Source: JAVBKP01 sp031553975 (GTDB lineage Bacteria > Bacillota > Clostridia > Peptostreptococcales > Anaerovoracaceae). Taken from it: a stretch of 42,937 nt of DNA. The stretch lies in contig JAVBKP010000114.1 of assembly GCA_031553975.1 (NCBI GenBank), forward strand, positions 1 to 42,937. The letters are read 5' to 3'. Both the position numbers and the translations under genes were made by a program. Shown in pieces: positions 33,109 through 40,956 of the stretch; the first letter of the stretch is position 1; each line of letters starts with the position of its first letter. The notes beneath the pieces were generated by a model. It made no database searches. It worked only from the letters and a program-made list of their open reading frames with translations, and was not told where the DNA came from.

Positions 33109-33839
33109 GACTAAATATTAGAATAGCAGGAGCGGGTGGTCAAGGTGTTATTTTATCTTCTGTAATGGTGGCCAAGGCTTATGGGCTAGGAGAACTTTTG
33201 AATATTGCCCAGACACAAAGCTATGGACCAGAGGCCCGAGGCGGTGCGTGCAAGGCAGAGATTGTCATTTCTGATGGAGAGATTGACTACATGAAAGTTG
33301 ATACAGCGGACATATTTATCGCTTACAACCAAGCAGGATATGATAAATATGCGGAAAGCGTATCCTCAGATGCAATCGTAATCGTGAATAGTACGTTGGT
33401 AGAGACCAGCGATACAGGTCTTCATTTTCACAGAATACCAGCAACAGAAATGGCAGAAAAATTAGGCGAGCCCCATGTTGTGAACATGGTCATGGTGGGG
33501 GCCCTGACAAAACTATTGCCAAAACTTCATTATGACAAAGTAGTTGAGCAGATGAAAGCACATTTTCCTTCGAGAATTGTAGGGCTGAACCTGAAAGCTT
33601 TTGATGCAGGTTATCAGTATATTCAAAATATCGTGTTAGATCGAATTGTATACAAGTCCAAGGATAGCTATACAGAGCCAGAGATGCGGACCATGGTGAG
33701 CCATAGCCTTAGCTCTGAGAAGAGAAGAATTGCGGGAAGGCTGTTAAGACGTGGATTAACCCCAGCAGAGATCAGTGAAATTGTGAGCGTACCTGAAGAG
33801 GAGATTGCAGCGATTAATCCGTTAGCAATAGAAGAGTAG
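33105..33839 (+). CDS. korC: 2-oxoacid:ferredoxin oxidoreductase, gamma subunit
   Basis: 244 residues. The first ~180 are the gamma domain: IRIAGAGGQGVILSSVMVAKA (residues 5-25), QTQSYGPEARGGACKAEIVISD near 38-59, and HVVNMVMVGALTKLLP near 125. It has a C-terminal extension of about 50 residues (SHSLSSEKRRIAGRLLRRGLTPAEISEIV) that is helical and basic and looks like a helix-turn-helix or docking segment. Gamma subunits are commonly ~180-190 residues, so this tail is extra. It is the last gene of the kor operon. The flavoprotein gene starts 3 bases later. Confidence 0.87.
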   Translation: MRLNIRIAGAGGQGVILSSVMVAKAYGLGELLNIAQTQSYGPEARGGACKAEIVISDGEIDYMKVDTADIFIAYNQAGYDKYAESVSSDAIVIVNSTLVETSDTGLHFHRIPATEMAEKLGEPHVVNMVMVGALTKLLPKLHYDKVVEQMKAHFPSRIVGLNLKAFDAGYQYIQNIVLDRIVYKSKDSYTEPEMRTMVSHSLSSEKRRIAGRLLRRGLTPAEISEIVSVPEEEIAAINPLAIEE

Positions 33840-33842
33840 AAT

Positions 33843-35048
33843 ATGAAAATCATAGTAATAGGGGGCGGCCCATCAGGAATGATGGCCGCCATTATTGCCG
33901 CAAGAGGCAAACACCAAGTCACAATACTAGAAAAAAACAATAGGCTAGGCAGAAAGCTATTGGCAACAGGCAACGGAAGATGCAACTTTACCAATGCCCT
34001 TTGCGGACCTAGGGGGTTTTATGCTGAGGAAGATGGGTTTATTGCCCAGGCACTAGAAAAATTCGGACCTATGGATGCCATAGATTTTTTTAGGCAAATT
34101 GGTATATTAGAACGAGAAGAAACCCAAGGCAGGGTATACCCATATTCCGAGCAAGCAGCTACCATAGCGGACGGACTTGCTGCTGAAGTCTACAGACTGG
34201 GAATCCAAGTGGTGCTAAATGTTCAGGTCACAAGGGTAACCAAAGAAAAAAATTTCTGTGCATTTGGGACGGTTCTAGATGAAATTCAACAAAAGGGGAC
34301 GGTTCTAAATGAAAGAAAACAGACGTGGAATGCTGACCGATTGGTCATTGCGGCAGGAGGGTTAGCAGGACAGCAGTATGGAGCCACTGATGTTGGATAT
34401 AAAATAGCGGTAGGGCTAGGACATACCGTAAAAAAGCCATTGCCTGCACTTGTTCAGCTTACGTCAAAGAACCCTAGTCTTAAAACCATAAAAGGCGTTA
34501 GGGCAAAAGCCACAGTTTCTTTATTCATTGAAAATCAATTGGTTATGGATGAAGAAGGAGAGGTGCAATTCACCGAGTTTGGAGTATCAGGCATATGTGT
34601 TTTTAATGTAAGCCGTATGGCTGTGTCTGCCATAGAGGCCAATAAAAAATGTAGACTAGAGGTAGATTTATTTCCAGGCTATGAGGATGAGACATTGAAG
34701 GGGTTTTTAGAGCATCAGCTAGATCAAGGCAAAACAATGACAGCCATACTAGAAAATATGACAAATAAAAAGTTAGCGCAGATTATAGCTAGTAAAACAC
34801 AGTCGATTGATGGTATAATAGAGTACTTAAAAAACTTCAGGTTTGATATTGATGGTTGCAAAGGGTGGCGAGATGCCCAGGTAACTACTGGCGGTGTGAC
34901 CCTCGCAGAGGTGAATAGTCAGACAATGGAGTCAAAATTAGTCAGTGGACTATATTTTTGTGGTGAAGTATTGGATGTGGATGGGATTTGCGGAGGATAC
35001 AACCTCCAATGGGCGTGGACATCGGGATACTTGGCAGGAAGCAATTAA
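33843..35048 (+). CDS. HI0933-family FAD-dependent flavoprotein carrying an in-frame REP-like repeat
   Basis: 401 residues of the HI0933/YhiN family: dinucleotide loop IVIGGGPSGMMAAIIAARG (residues 3-21), family motif GRKLLATGNGRCNFTN near 38-53, ADRLVIAAGG near 162-171, and the closing CGEVLDVDGICGGYNLQWAWTSGYLAG. Function is uncertain; relatives act in anaerobic redox chemistry. Residues ~142-160 (GTVLDEIQQKGTVLNERKQ) are coded by two direct copies of GGGACGGTTCTA(G/A)AT and replace what is normally a short variable turn before the ADxxIxAxGG strand. Total length stays normal, so the protein is probably still functional. Confidence 0.87.
   Translation: MKIIVIGGGPSGMMAAIIAARGKHQVTILEKNNRLGRKLLATGNGRCNFTNALCGPRGFYAEEDGFIAQALEKFGPMDAIDFFRQIGILEREETQGRVYPYSEQAATIADGLAAEVYRLGIQVVLNVQVTRVTKEKNFCAFGTVLDEIQQKGTVLNERKQTWNADRLVIAAGGLAGQQYGATDVGYKIAVGLGHTVKKPLPALVQLTSKNPSLKTIKGVRAKATVSLFIENQLVMDEEGEVQFTEFGVSGICVFNVSRMAVSAIEANKKCRLEVDLFPGYEDETLKGFLEHQLDQGKTMTAILENMTNKKLAQIIASKTQSIDGIIEYLKNFRFDIDGCKGWRDAQVTTGGVTLAEVNSQTMESKLVSGLYFCGEVLDVDGICGGYNLQWAWTSGYLAGSN
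34266..34310 (+). repeat. REP-like repeat pair (direct) inside the HI0933 flavoprotein gene
   Basis: GGGACGGTTCTAGAT at 34266-34280 and GGGGACGGTTCTAAAT at 34295-34310, 30 bases apart and in the same orientation. Both are read in the frame that gives GTVL. The core matches the copies at 36.3, 40.4 and 41.0 kb. Confidence 0.85.
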
Positions 35049-35080
35049 TTTGTGAACGATGTAAAAAGGAGAAGAGAGTT

Positions 35081-35623
35081 ATGATGAATGTTTGGCACGA
35101 AATATCTCGTGAAAGAATCACACCGGAAGAATTCGTGGCTGTTATTGAGATCAGTCATGGTGGAAAGAACAAGTATGAGCTAGACAAGGACACGGGTATG
35201 CTTATTTTGGATAGGGTACTGTATACATCTACCCACTATCCTGCCAATTATGGATTTATTCCTCGTACATATGCCGGTGACAAAGACCCTTTAGATGTAC
35301 TTGTGATTTGCTCTGAGAAAATCCAACCGATGACATTGGTAAAATGTAAACCAATTGGTGTAATCAAAATGGAAGACCATGGAGATGTGGATGAGAAAAT
35401 CATCGCTGTTTCCCTGGGAGATCCATCGAATGCAGGCTTTAATGACTCATCTGAATTGCCAAAACATATGATGGACGAAATAATTCACTTTTTCCAAGTA
35501 TACAAAGCGTTGGAGAACAGAGAGACTTCAGTAAGCGAAATGTTTGGAAGGGACGAAGCTGTAAAAATAATTGAGGATTGTATAGAAATGTACAACCAAA
35601 AATTTGGATACACAGACAGATAA
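35081..35623 (+). CDS. ppa: Inorganic pyrophosphatase, family I
   Basis: Soluble Mg-dependent enzyme that hydrolyses pyrophosphate to phosphate. The 180 residues contain VIEISHGGKNKYELDKDTGMLILDRVLYTSTHYPANYGFIPRT in pieces near 15-60 and the metal-binding GDKDPLDVLVI near 65-75, with KMEDHGDVDEKIIAV near 98. The chosen ATG at 35081 follows AAGGAG at 35066-35071. A longer frame back to 34988 would overlap the flavoprotein gene by 61 bases and adds no family sequence. The FAD enzyme follows after 3 bases. Confidence 0.92.
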   Translation: MMNVWHEISRERITPEEFVAVIEISHGGKNKYELDKDTGMLILDRVLYTSTHYPANYGFIPRTYAGDKDPLDVLVICSEKIQPMTLVKCKPIGVIKMEDHGDVDEKIIAVSLGDPSNAGFNDSSELPKHMMDEIIHFFQVYKALENRETSVSEMFGRDEAVKIIEDCIEMYNQKFGYTDR

Positions 35624-35626
35624 TAT

Positions 35627-37261
35627 ATGATTAGAATAAATGAGATAGCATTAAGCCTATCAGAAGAACAAAATTTAATACCAGCTAAGATTGCCGCAAA
35701 ACTATCTATTGAAGAGGGGGACATTTTGTCCTTCTCTATTTTTAGAGAGTCTATTGATGCACGAAAAAAACCAGACGTGAAATTGGTATATACAGTAGAT
35801 GTGACACTAAAATCCGAATTGGAGAAAGAAATCCTGTCAAACCACAAGACCGTATTACAAACCCCTGAAGAAGAGGTTGTATCGCCGAATAAAGGTTCAG
35901 AAACCCTGTCAGGCAGACCTGTGGTGGTAGGCTTTGGACCTTGTGGCATGTTTGCGGCTCTTACACTGGCAGAGAATGGGTATAGACCCATTGTATTAGA
36001 ACAAGGAAAGCCAGTGGATGAGCGGGCAAAAGATGTGGAAGAGTTCTGGGAAACTGGGAAACTCAATCCTACATCAGGGGTACTCTTTGGAGAAGGCGGT
36101 GCAGGGACTTTTTCCGATGGGAAACTAACCACCCAAATAAAGGACAAGCGTATTAGACAAGTGCTACAAGCCATGGTAGATGCTGGCGCGCCTTCAGAGA
36201 TATTGTACAAGCAAAAGCCTCATATAGGCACGGACTTGCTCCGCCAAATCGTTACCAACATCAGAAAAAGAATCGAAGAGCTGGGCGGTGAAATCCACTT
36301 CAACACCAAACTCGATGCCAACTACCTGGCTGGGGACGGTTCTAAATTGATTATAACCAATCAGTCAGCAAGTGGGGACGGTTCTAAATGCACCCCCGTG
36401 GTTCTTGCCATAGGTCATAGCGCAAGAGATACAGTGAAATGGCTGCATGAAGAAGGTCTAGAAATGGAGCAAAAGCCGTTTTCTATTGGTGTACGGATTG
36501 AACATCCACAAGGATTGATAGATGAGACACAATACGGAAAAGCGGCGGGACATCCAAAGTTAGAGGCTGCTGAATATAAATTGGCTCACCACTGTGCCAA
36601 TGGCCGAGGTGTATATACAGTTTGTATGTGCCCAGGGGGACATGTAATCGCCGCAGCATCTGAAAAAGCTATGTTGGTTACCAATGGGATGAGTTATAAT
36701 GACCGATCGGGTAGCAACGCCAATTCTGCTTTGCTAGTAGACGTTAGAAAAGAAGACTTCGGCAGTGATCACCCACTAGCTGGTATAGAATTTCAAAAAA
36801 AATGGGAGCAAAAGGCCTATGAGCTAGGTGGCGGTGATTATGTAGCACCGGCTCAAAAAGTAGGGAATTTTCTTGGGATGAATCAGCCTAAGAAAAAAAT
36901 CCTAGAAAAGCAAAATCAAGGTAAAACCAAGCGAGACATTGAACCCACATACAAACCCGGGGTAAAATGGGTCAATCTTGCCAGATGCCTTCCTGACTTT
37001 GCCGTGGAGTCTATGAAAGAGGCGATACCAATGCTAAGCAGAAAGCTAAAAGGGTTTGATGATCCAGGCGCTATTATGACAGCCATCGAAAGTCGCAGCT
37101 CGTCACCAGTGAGAATCGTAAGAGATGAAAACTACCAATCCAATGTAAAAGGCTTTTACCCAGCAGGGGAGGGGTCTGGATATGCGGGAGGCATAACCTC
37201 CGCAGCGGTGGATGGAATAAAAGTGGCAGAGAAAATCATAGAGCGTTTTGCGCCACTATAG
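35627..37261 (+). CDS. COG2509-type FAD-dependent dehydrogenase carrying an in-frame REP-like repeat
   Basis: 544 residues. The N-terminal ~90 residues (MIRINEIALSLSEEQNLIPAK) form the family's leading alpha-beta domain. FAD loop VVVGFGPCGMFAALTLAENG lies near 98-117, then LFGEGGAGTFSDGKLTT near 150, VLAIGHSARDTVKWLHEEGL near 258 and PAGEGSGYAGGITSAAVDGIK near 512. Members are NAD(P)-utilising flavoproteins of unsettled substrate. Residues ~235-255 (AGDGSKLIITNQSASGDGSK) derive from two direct copies of GGGGACGGTTCTAAAT and fill the surface loop just before the conserved VLAIGHSARD strand. Confidence 0.87.
   Translation: MIRINEIALSLSEEQNLIPAKIAAKLSIEEGDILSFSIFRESIDARKKPDVKLVYTVDVTLKSELEKEILSNHKTVLQTPEEEVVSPNKGSETLSGRPVVVGFGPCGMFAALTLAENGYRPIVLEQGKPVDERAKDVEEFWETGKLNPTSGVLFGEGGAGTFSDGKLTTQIKDKRIRQVLQAMVDAGAPSEILYKQKPHIGTDLLRQIVTNIRKRIEELGGEIHFNTKLDANYLAGDGSKLIITNQSASGDGSKCTPVVLAIGHSARDTVKWLHEEGLEMEQKPFSIGVRIEHPQGLIDETQYGKAAGHPKLEAAEYKLAHHCANGRGVYTVCMCPGGHVIAAASEKAMLVTNGMSYNDRSGSNANSALLVDVRKEDFGSDHPLAGIEFQKKWEQKAYELGGGDYVAPAQKVGNFLGMNQPKKKILEKQNQGKTKRDIEPTYKPGVKWVNLARCLPDFAVESMKEAIPMLSRKLKGFDDPGAIMTAIESRSSSPVRIVRDENYQSNVKGFYPAGEGSGYAGGITSAAVDGIKVAEKIIERFAPL
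36332..36389 (+). repeat. REP-like repeat pair (direct) inside the COG2509 flavoprotein gene
   Basis: GGGGACGGTTCTAAAT at 36332-36347 and 36374-36389, identical over 16 bases and 42 bases (14 codons) apart. Both are read as GDGSK. The first copy can fold into an imperfect hairpin (GGTT ... AACC, 36338-36358) right after its GGAC, like the GGAC-plus-hairpin layout described for REP elements. Confidence 0.85.
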
Positions 37262-37271
37262 TATAAATACC

Positions 37272-37300
37272 TTGACCACTGGTTCATCAAATGATATGAT
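37272..37300 (+). promoter_or_regulatory. Promoter of the cobalamin riboswitch operon
   Basis: TTGACC (37272-37277), exactly 17 bases, TATGAT (37295-37300). It starts 11 bases after the previous stop codon and lies just ahead of the riboswitch, at the expected place. Confidence 0.65.
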
Positions 37301-37320
37301 GTTCAAGTAAATTTAAAAAA

Positions 37321-37485
37321 TTTAATAAACAAATTTATTCAGGGGAAAAAGGTGAAAATCCTTTGCTGTAGCGCAACCGTAAGAAAAAGTCGGGTGACCT
37401 GATTAGATAATCTTCAAGAAGGCAAAATGCCGAGAACTCCGCTTTAGAGGGATTGAGGGGATGTAGCAAAATAGCATTGTTTACG
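37321..37485 (+). ncRNA. Cobalamin (B12) riboswitch
   Basis: The leader has the conserved blocks of a cobalamin aptamer in order: GGGGAAAAAGGTGAAAATCC (37342-37361), TGCTGTAGCGCAACCGTAAG (37364-37383) and the B12-box-like AGTCGGGTGACCTG (37388-37401). The outer ends TAAACAA (37325-37331) and TTGTTTA (37478-37484) can pair as P1. An intrinsic terminator follows at once, so bound cobalamin should cause premature termination. The downstream genes are B12 uptake and salvage genes, which confirms the ligand. Confidence 0.88.
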
Positions 37486-37488
37486 TTT

Positions 37489-37519
37489 AGCTTCTTTAGA
37501 GTTCTAAAGAAGCTTTTTT
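37489..37519 (+). terminator. Riboswitch-controlled intrinsic terminator
   Basis: AGCTTCTTTA (37489-37498), loop GAGTTC, TAAAGAAGCT (37505-37514), then five more T. It lies between the aptamer and btuF, with the RBS of btuF 25 bases further on. This is the expression platform for transcriptional attenuation. Confidence 0.85.
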
Positions 37520-37559
37520 AATACCCGAGAAGCACGCTATGGATGAAAGGAAAATCAAA

Positions 37560-38474
37560 ATGAAAAAAAGAATTAGCGTACTGCTCATACTCTGTATGGC
37601 AATAATTATGATGACCGGTTGCACAGCATTCAAAGGGACTACAGAGCCACAAACAAATGAAGGAAAAAGAATTATTACCCTTGCCCCGGCAGATTTTGAG
37701 ATTATGTATGACCTAGGTGCAGAGGATCAATTGGTAGGGCGTAGCGACTATTGTGACTACCCAACCCAAGGAGCTAGCGTAGAGAGTGTGGGAGAATGCC
37801 TACTGCCTGACACTGAAAAAATCATTGCATTAAAGCCTGATGTGGTTATCGCTGAGTACATGCTCACAGACCAAGATGTGTTAGATGGACTGGTAAATGC
37901 AGGTATTAATGTTGTGGCAAGCCCATCACCTAATACAGTAGAAGGCATATACGAAAAAATAAATAAACTAGCAGAGATTACTGGCAAACAAGAGAAAGCT
38001 ACAGAAATTATTGATTTGATGAAATTGGCGATGACTAAACATGTAGATGAAAAATTGTCCTCTGCCCAGCCCGCGCCCGTATCGGTTTATTATGTAGTTG
38101 ATACTGGTGAGTATGGTGAGTACACGGCAACAGGAGATACTTTTATTAATGAAATAATCAATGCAGCGGGCAAAATGCACAATGTAGCAGAAAATGCCAC
38201 TGGTTGGACATATACGGCAGAACAGCTGATATTAGATGACCCAGACTATATTATCGGAATGGCAGAACACATTCAAAAAATAAGAGAAAACCCCCAATAC
38301 AAAAATCTAACAGCAGTAAAAGTAGGACATGCAGTGGCGTTTGATATTAATATACTGAGCAGACCAACGCCAAGAGCCGTGCTAGAAGGAATCCCACTGC
38401 TTAGAGAAACGTTACATGTGGACTCTCGGTTAGTAGAGACAATCATACCGACTGAACAGTCAATAAAAAACTGA
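37560..38474 (+). CDS. btuF: Cobalamin ABC transporter, substrate-binding lipoprotein
   Basis: 304 residues. GAAAGG at 37545-37550 sets the ATG at 37560; an upstream ATG at 37539 lacks a site. The signal MKKRISVLLILCMAIIMM ends in the lipobox MTGC. The rest is a periplasmic-binding-protein type III fold: RIITLAPADFEIMYDLGAEDQLVGRSDYCDYP, VGECLLPDTEKIIALKPDVVIAEY, and VEGIYEKINKLAEITGKQEKA. It binds corrinoids outside the membrane and docks on BtuC. Specificity follows from the riboswitch and cob genes, since the fold alone would also fit iron-siderophore binding. Confidence 0.88.
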   Translation: MKKRISVLLILCMAIIMMTGCTAFKGTTEPQTNEGKRIITLAPADFEIMYDLGAEDQLVGRSDYCDYPTQGASVESVGECLLPDTEKIIALKPDVVIAEYMLTDQDVLDGLVNAGINVVASPSPNTVEGIYEKINKLAEITGKQEKATEIIDLMKLAMTKHVDEKLSSAQPAPVSVYYVVDTGEYGEYTATGDTFINEIINAAGKMHNVAENATGWTYTAEQLILDDPDYIIGMAEHIQKIRENPQYKNLTAVKVGHAVAFDINILSRPTPRAVLEGIPLLRETLHVDSRLVETIIPTEQSIKN

Positions 38475-38482
38475 GGATTTTC

Positions 38483-39499
38483 ATGACAAAAATTAAGGTA
38501 AAAACCGGATATATAGTGATTGGACTCATGACACTATGGATAATATCATCCATAGTGTCTATTATGCTAGGAACAGCCAATATGTCTATCAGCGAAGTGC
38601 TAAACGTGCTATTGGGCAAAAACCCAGATGCTGCCTATAATATCATTATCTGGAATGTAAGGATTCCTCGTATTATAGCCTCTACCATTGTAGGGATGGC
38701 ACTGGCGGCCTCTGGGGCGGCTATGCAAGCCTTGTTCAGGAACCCAATGGCAGATCCGTACATTCTAGGAACGTCATCAGGGGCCTCACTAGGAATAGCA
38801 TTGGCAACGGTACTAGGGCTATATTCAGGGTCTTTGGGATTCGGATTTGTATCTATCATAGGATTTGCAGGTGCATTGGGTGCTACATTGCTAGTTATGA
38901 GCCTTGGGAGAATAGCAGGGAGGATGTCCAATACAGGAATACTGCTTGCTGGCATTGTAGTTAGTTCCTTCTTTATGGCAGTCATATCATTCCTCTATGT
39001 GTTCAACCACGACAAGATAGCCAGTATATACCTTTGGACCATGGGAGGGTTCAATGGGATCGGCTGGAATAAAATTGGGATTATTGTAGTGCCTGTAGCA
39101 CTTGGCTGCGCCTACTTGATTATAAAAGCAAGAGAACTAAATGCTATCGTCATGGGGGAAGAGCACGCGGCAGGCATTGGGGTAGATGTTGACAGATTCA
39201 AATGGAAAGCCATGATTGCTACAGCGCTGTTGGTATCATTGGCAGTGTTCGCAGGTGGGATTATTGGATTTGTTGGACTTATTGTGCCTCATATTGTGAG
39301 AATGATATTTGGTGCAGATCACAAGCGTATGGTGCTTTTATCCACATTGACAGGCGGCATTTTTTTATTGCTATGCGATACCCTTTCGAGGACTATCTTA
39401 CAGACGGGAGAATTGCCAGTAGGGATTATTACATCCCTCTTCGGCGCACCTTTCTTCTTGATAATATTAAAGAGGACAAGACCAGAAAATATGATTTAG
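38483..39499 (+). CDS. btuC: Cobalamin ABC transporter, permease
   Basis: 338 residues of the FecCD/BtuC permease family with about ten transmembrane helices. Conserved segments: WNVRIPRIIASTIVGMALAASGAAMQALFRNPMADPYILGTSSGAS in the first third (about 52-97), LLAGIVVSSFFMAV near 153, LWTMGGFNGIGWNKIG near 183 and GGIIGFVGLIVPHIVRMIFGADHKR near 253-277. It starts 8 bases after btuF. Confidence 0.92.
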   Translation: MTKIKVKTGYIVIGLMTLWIISSIVSIMLGTANMSISEVLNVLLGKNPDAAYNIIIWNVRIPRIIASTIVGMALAASGAAMQALFRNPMADPYILGTSSGASLGIALATVLGLYSGSLGFGFVSIIGFAGALGATLLVMSLGRIAGRMSNTGILLAGIVVSSFFMAVISFLYVFNHDKIASIYLWTMGGFNGIGWNKIGIIVVPVALGCAYLIIKARELNAIVMGEEHAAGIGVDVDRFKWKAMIATALLVSLAVFAGGIIGFVGLIVPHIVRMIFGADHKRMVLLSTLTGGIFLLLCDTLSRTILQTGELPVGIITSLFGAPFFLIILKRTRPENMI

Positions 39500-39536
39500 T
39501 ATACGGTATACAATGAAATTTATATAAGGATAAACA

Positions 39537-40313
39537 ATGGAATCAATTATCTCTTTGAGAGAGCTGAGTTTTAAATACGAGGACAGATGGATTTTGGAAA
39601 ATATTAATTTAGATATTCCAAAAGGCGGATTTGTGGCGGTGCTAGGGCCTAATGGTTCTGGCAAATCCACTTTGCTCAAAAATATATGCAGGGGATTGAA
39701 ACCGCAAAAAGGCAGTGTTCTCGTGGCAGGGAAAGATATAAAATATCTAAAAGTGAAAGAGATAGCCAGAGAGATAGCAATTGTACATCAGCACGCCAAT
39801 ATGAATTTTGGTCTGACGTGTAAAGAAATTGTTCTCATGGGAAGATATGCATACCAGAGCACATGGAAATGGAAAAATATTGATGACGAGAATATAGCCA
39901 AAGAATGTATGGAATATTGTGGGGTGTGGCAGTTCAGGAATAAGAGCATAACAGAGCTATCAGGTGGAGAATTCCAGCGAGTGATGATTGCAAAGGCTTT
40001 GGCGCAGCAAACCGAGATACTATTAATGGACGAGCCAGTGGCAAGTCTGGATTTAAAATTTCAAGTAGAAATACTGAATTTGTGTAGAACATTGACGCGA
40101 GAAAAAGGGGTCACAATTGTAGCACCTATACATGACATTAATCTAGCCAGACAGTTTGCCGATATGACACTGATATTAGATCGTGGTAAAGTAGCACGAT
40201 TTGGTAAGAGTTGTGATGTAATCACAAAAGACAATATAGAACAGCTGTATGGTGTTAAAGTACGGGAACTAAAAGACGAATATGGGGGAGTGCATTACTT
40301 CCCTACAGTATAG
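39537..40313 (+). CDS. btuD: Cobalamin ABC transporter, ATPase
   Basis: 258-residue ABC ATPase: Walker A GPNGSGKSTLLKN near 35-47, Q-loop VHQHANMNFG near 83, signature LSGGEFQRVMIAKALAQQ near 141, Walker B ILLMDEPVASLD near 160, H-loop PIHDINLA near 198. It belongs to the FecE/BtuD group that powers BtuC-type permeases. AAGGAT precedes the ATG. cobU follows after 13 bases. Confidence 0.92.
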   Translation: MESIISLRELSFKYEDRWILENINLDIPKGGFVAVLGPNGSGKSTLLKNICRGLKPQKGSVLVAGKDIKYLKVKEIAREIAIVHQHANMNFGLTCKEIVLMGRYAYQSTWKWKNIDDENIAKECMEYCGVWQFRNKSITELSGGEFQRVMIAKALAQQTEILLMDEPVASLDLKFQVEILNLCRTLTREKGVTIVAPIHDINLARQFADMTLILDRGKVARFGKSCDVITKDNIEQLYGVKVRELKDEYGGVHYFPTV

Positions 40314-40326
40314 AGGGTGAGAGCAT

Positions 40327-40941
40327 ATGGGAAGATTGGTATTGATAACGGGCGGAGCCCGCAGTGGAAAGAGTACCTTTGCAGAGAAAATAGTGTCCGA
40401 TTGGTCTGTAAATGGGGACGGTTCTAATTGGCAGGCAGGCCAATTAGAACCGTCCCCAACACCCCAAAATGTGCTTTATGTTGCCACAGCAGTGGCTTTT
40501 GATGAAGAAATGAAGGATCGTATCAGAAAGCACAAAGAGGGGCGACCAAACACTTGGGAGACTTTAGAAAAATATAAAAAATTTGGGGAATTGGAACATA
40601 TCACAGAGTTCCAAAGTGCAGAAATTATATTGTTAGATTGTCTTGGTGTTATGCTAAACAATATAATATTTGATGAAAAGGGCTTTGATCCAGATACATG
40701 TAGTTTGGGGCAGATAGAAGTTATTGAAAACAAAATGCTGGCTGAGGTGGATGCTCTAATTGGCGCAGCTAAAACAAAGAAAATGGTTGTGGTGACCAAC
40801 GAAGTTGGACTTAGTATTGTGCCAGAAAATAGATTGGCTAGGTTTTATAGGGACATATTAGGGCGAACAAATCGCCATGTAGCAGAGAATGCTGACGATG
40901 TACATTTTGTGGTGTCAGGCATTCCGATGAAAATAAAATGA
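40327..40941 (+). CDS. cobU: Adenosylcobinamide kinase / guanylyltransferase with REP-like insert
   Basis: CobU phosphorylates adenosylcobinamide and attaches GMP, late in B12 synthesis and salvage. P-loop LITGGARSGKSTFAEKI at residues 5-21, VLYVATAVAFDEEMKDRIRKHKEGRPNTWETLE (57-89) with the guanylylated histidine in HKEGRP, LLDCLGVMLNNI near 103 and VVTNEVGLSIVPENRLARFYRD near 156. It has 204 residues against about 180-190 usually. The extra is residues ~28-48 (VNGDGSNWQAGQLEPSPTPQN), coded by a perfect palindrome of the REP family placed between helix 1 and the next strand. All catalytic motifs are intact. Confidence 0.92.
   Translation: MGRLVLITGGARSGKSTFAEKIVSDWSVNGDGSNWQAGQLEPSPTPQNVLYVATAVAFDEEMKDRIRKHKEGRPNTWETLEKYKKFGELEHITEFQSAEIILLDCLGVMLNNIIFDEKGFDPDTCSLGQIEVIENKMLAEVDALIGAAKTKKMVVVTNEVGLSIVPENRLARFYRDILGRTNRHVAENADDVHFVVSGIPMKIK
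40413..40458. repeat. REP-like palindrome inside cobU
   Basis: Arms of 20 bp, TGGGGACGGTTCTAATTGGC at 40413-40432 and its exact complement at 40439-40458, around the loop AGGCAG. It is read in frame as NGDGSNW ... LEPSP. It shares GGGGACGGTTCTAAT with the other three copies. Any mRNA hairpin formed here would lie well inside the coding region. Confidence 0.9.
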
Positions 40942-40956
40942 TTTTTTTGCCCTGGG

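Noticed and set aside
34988..35080. N-terminal extension of the pyrophosphatase read from 34988
   Set aside because: It overlaps the end of the flavoprotein gene in another frame and adds no family sequence. AAGGAG places the start at 35081.
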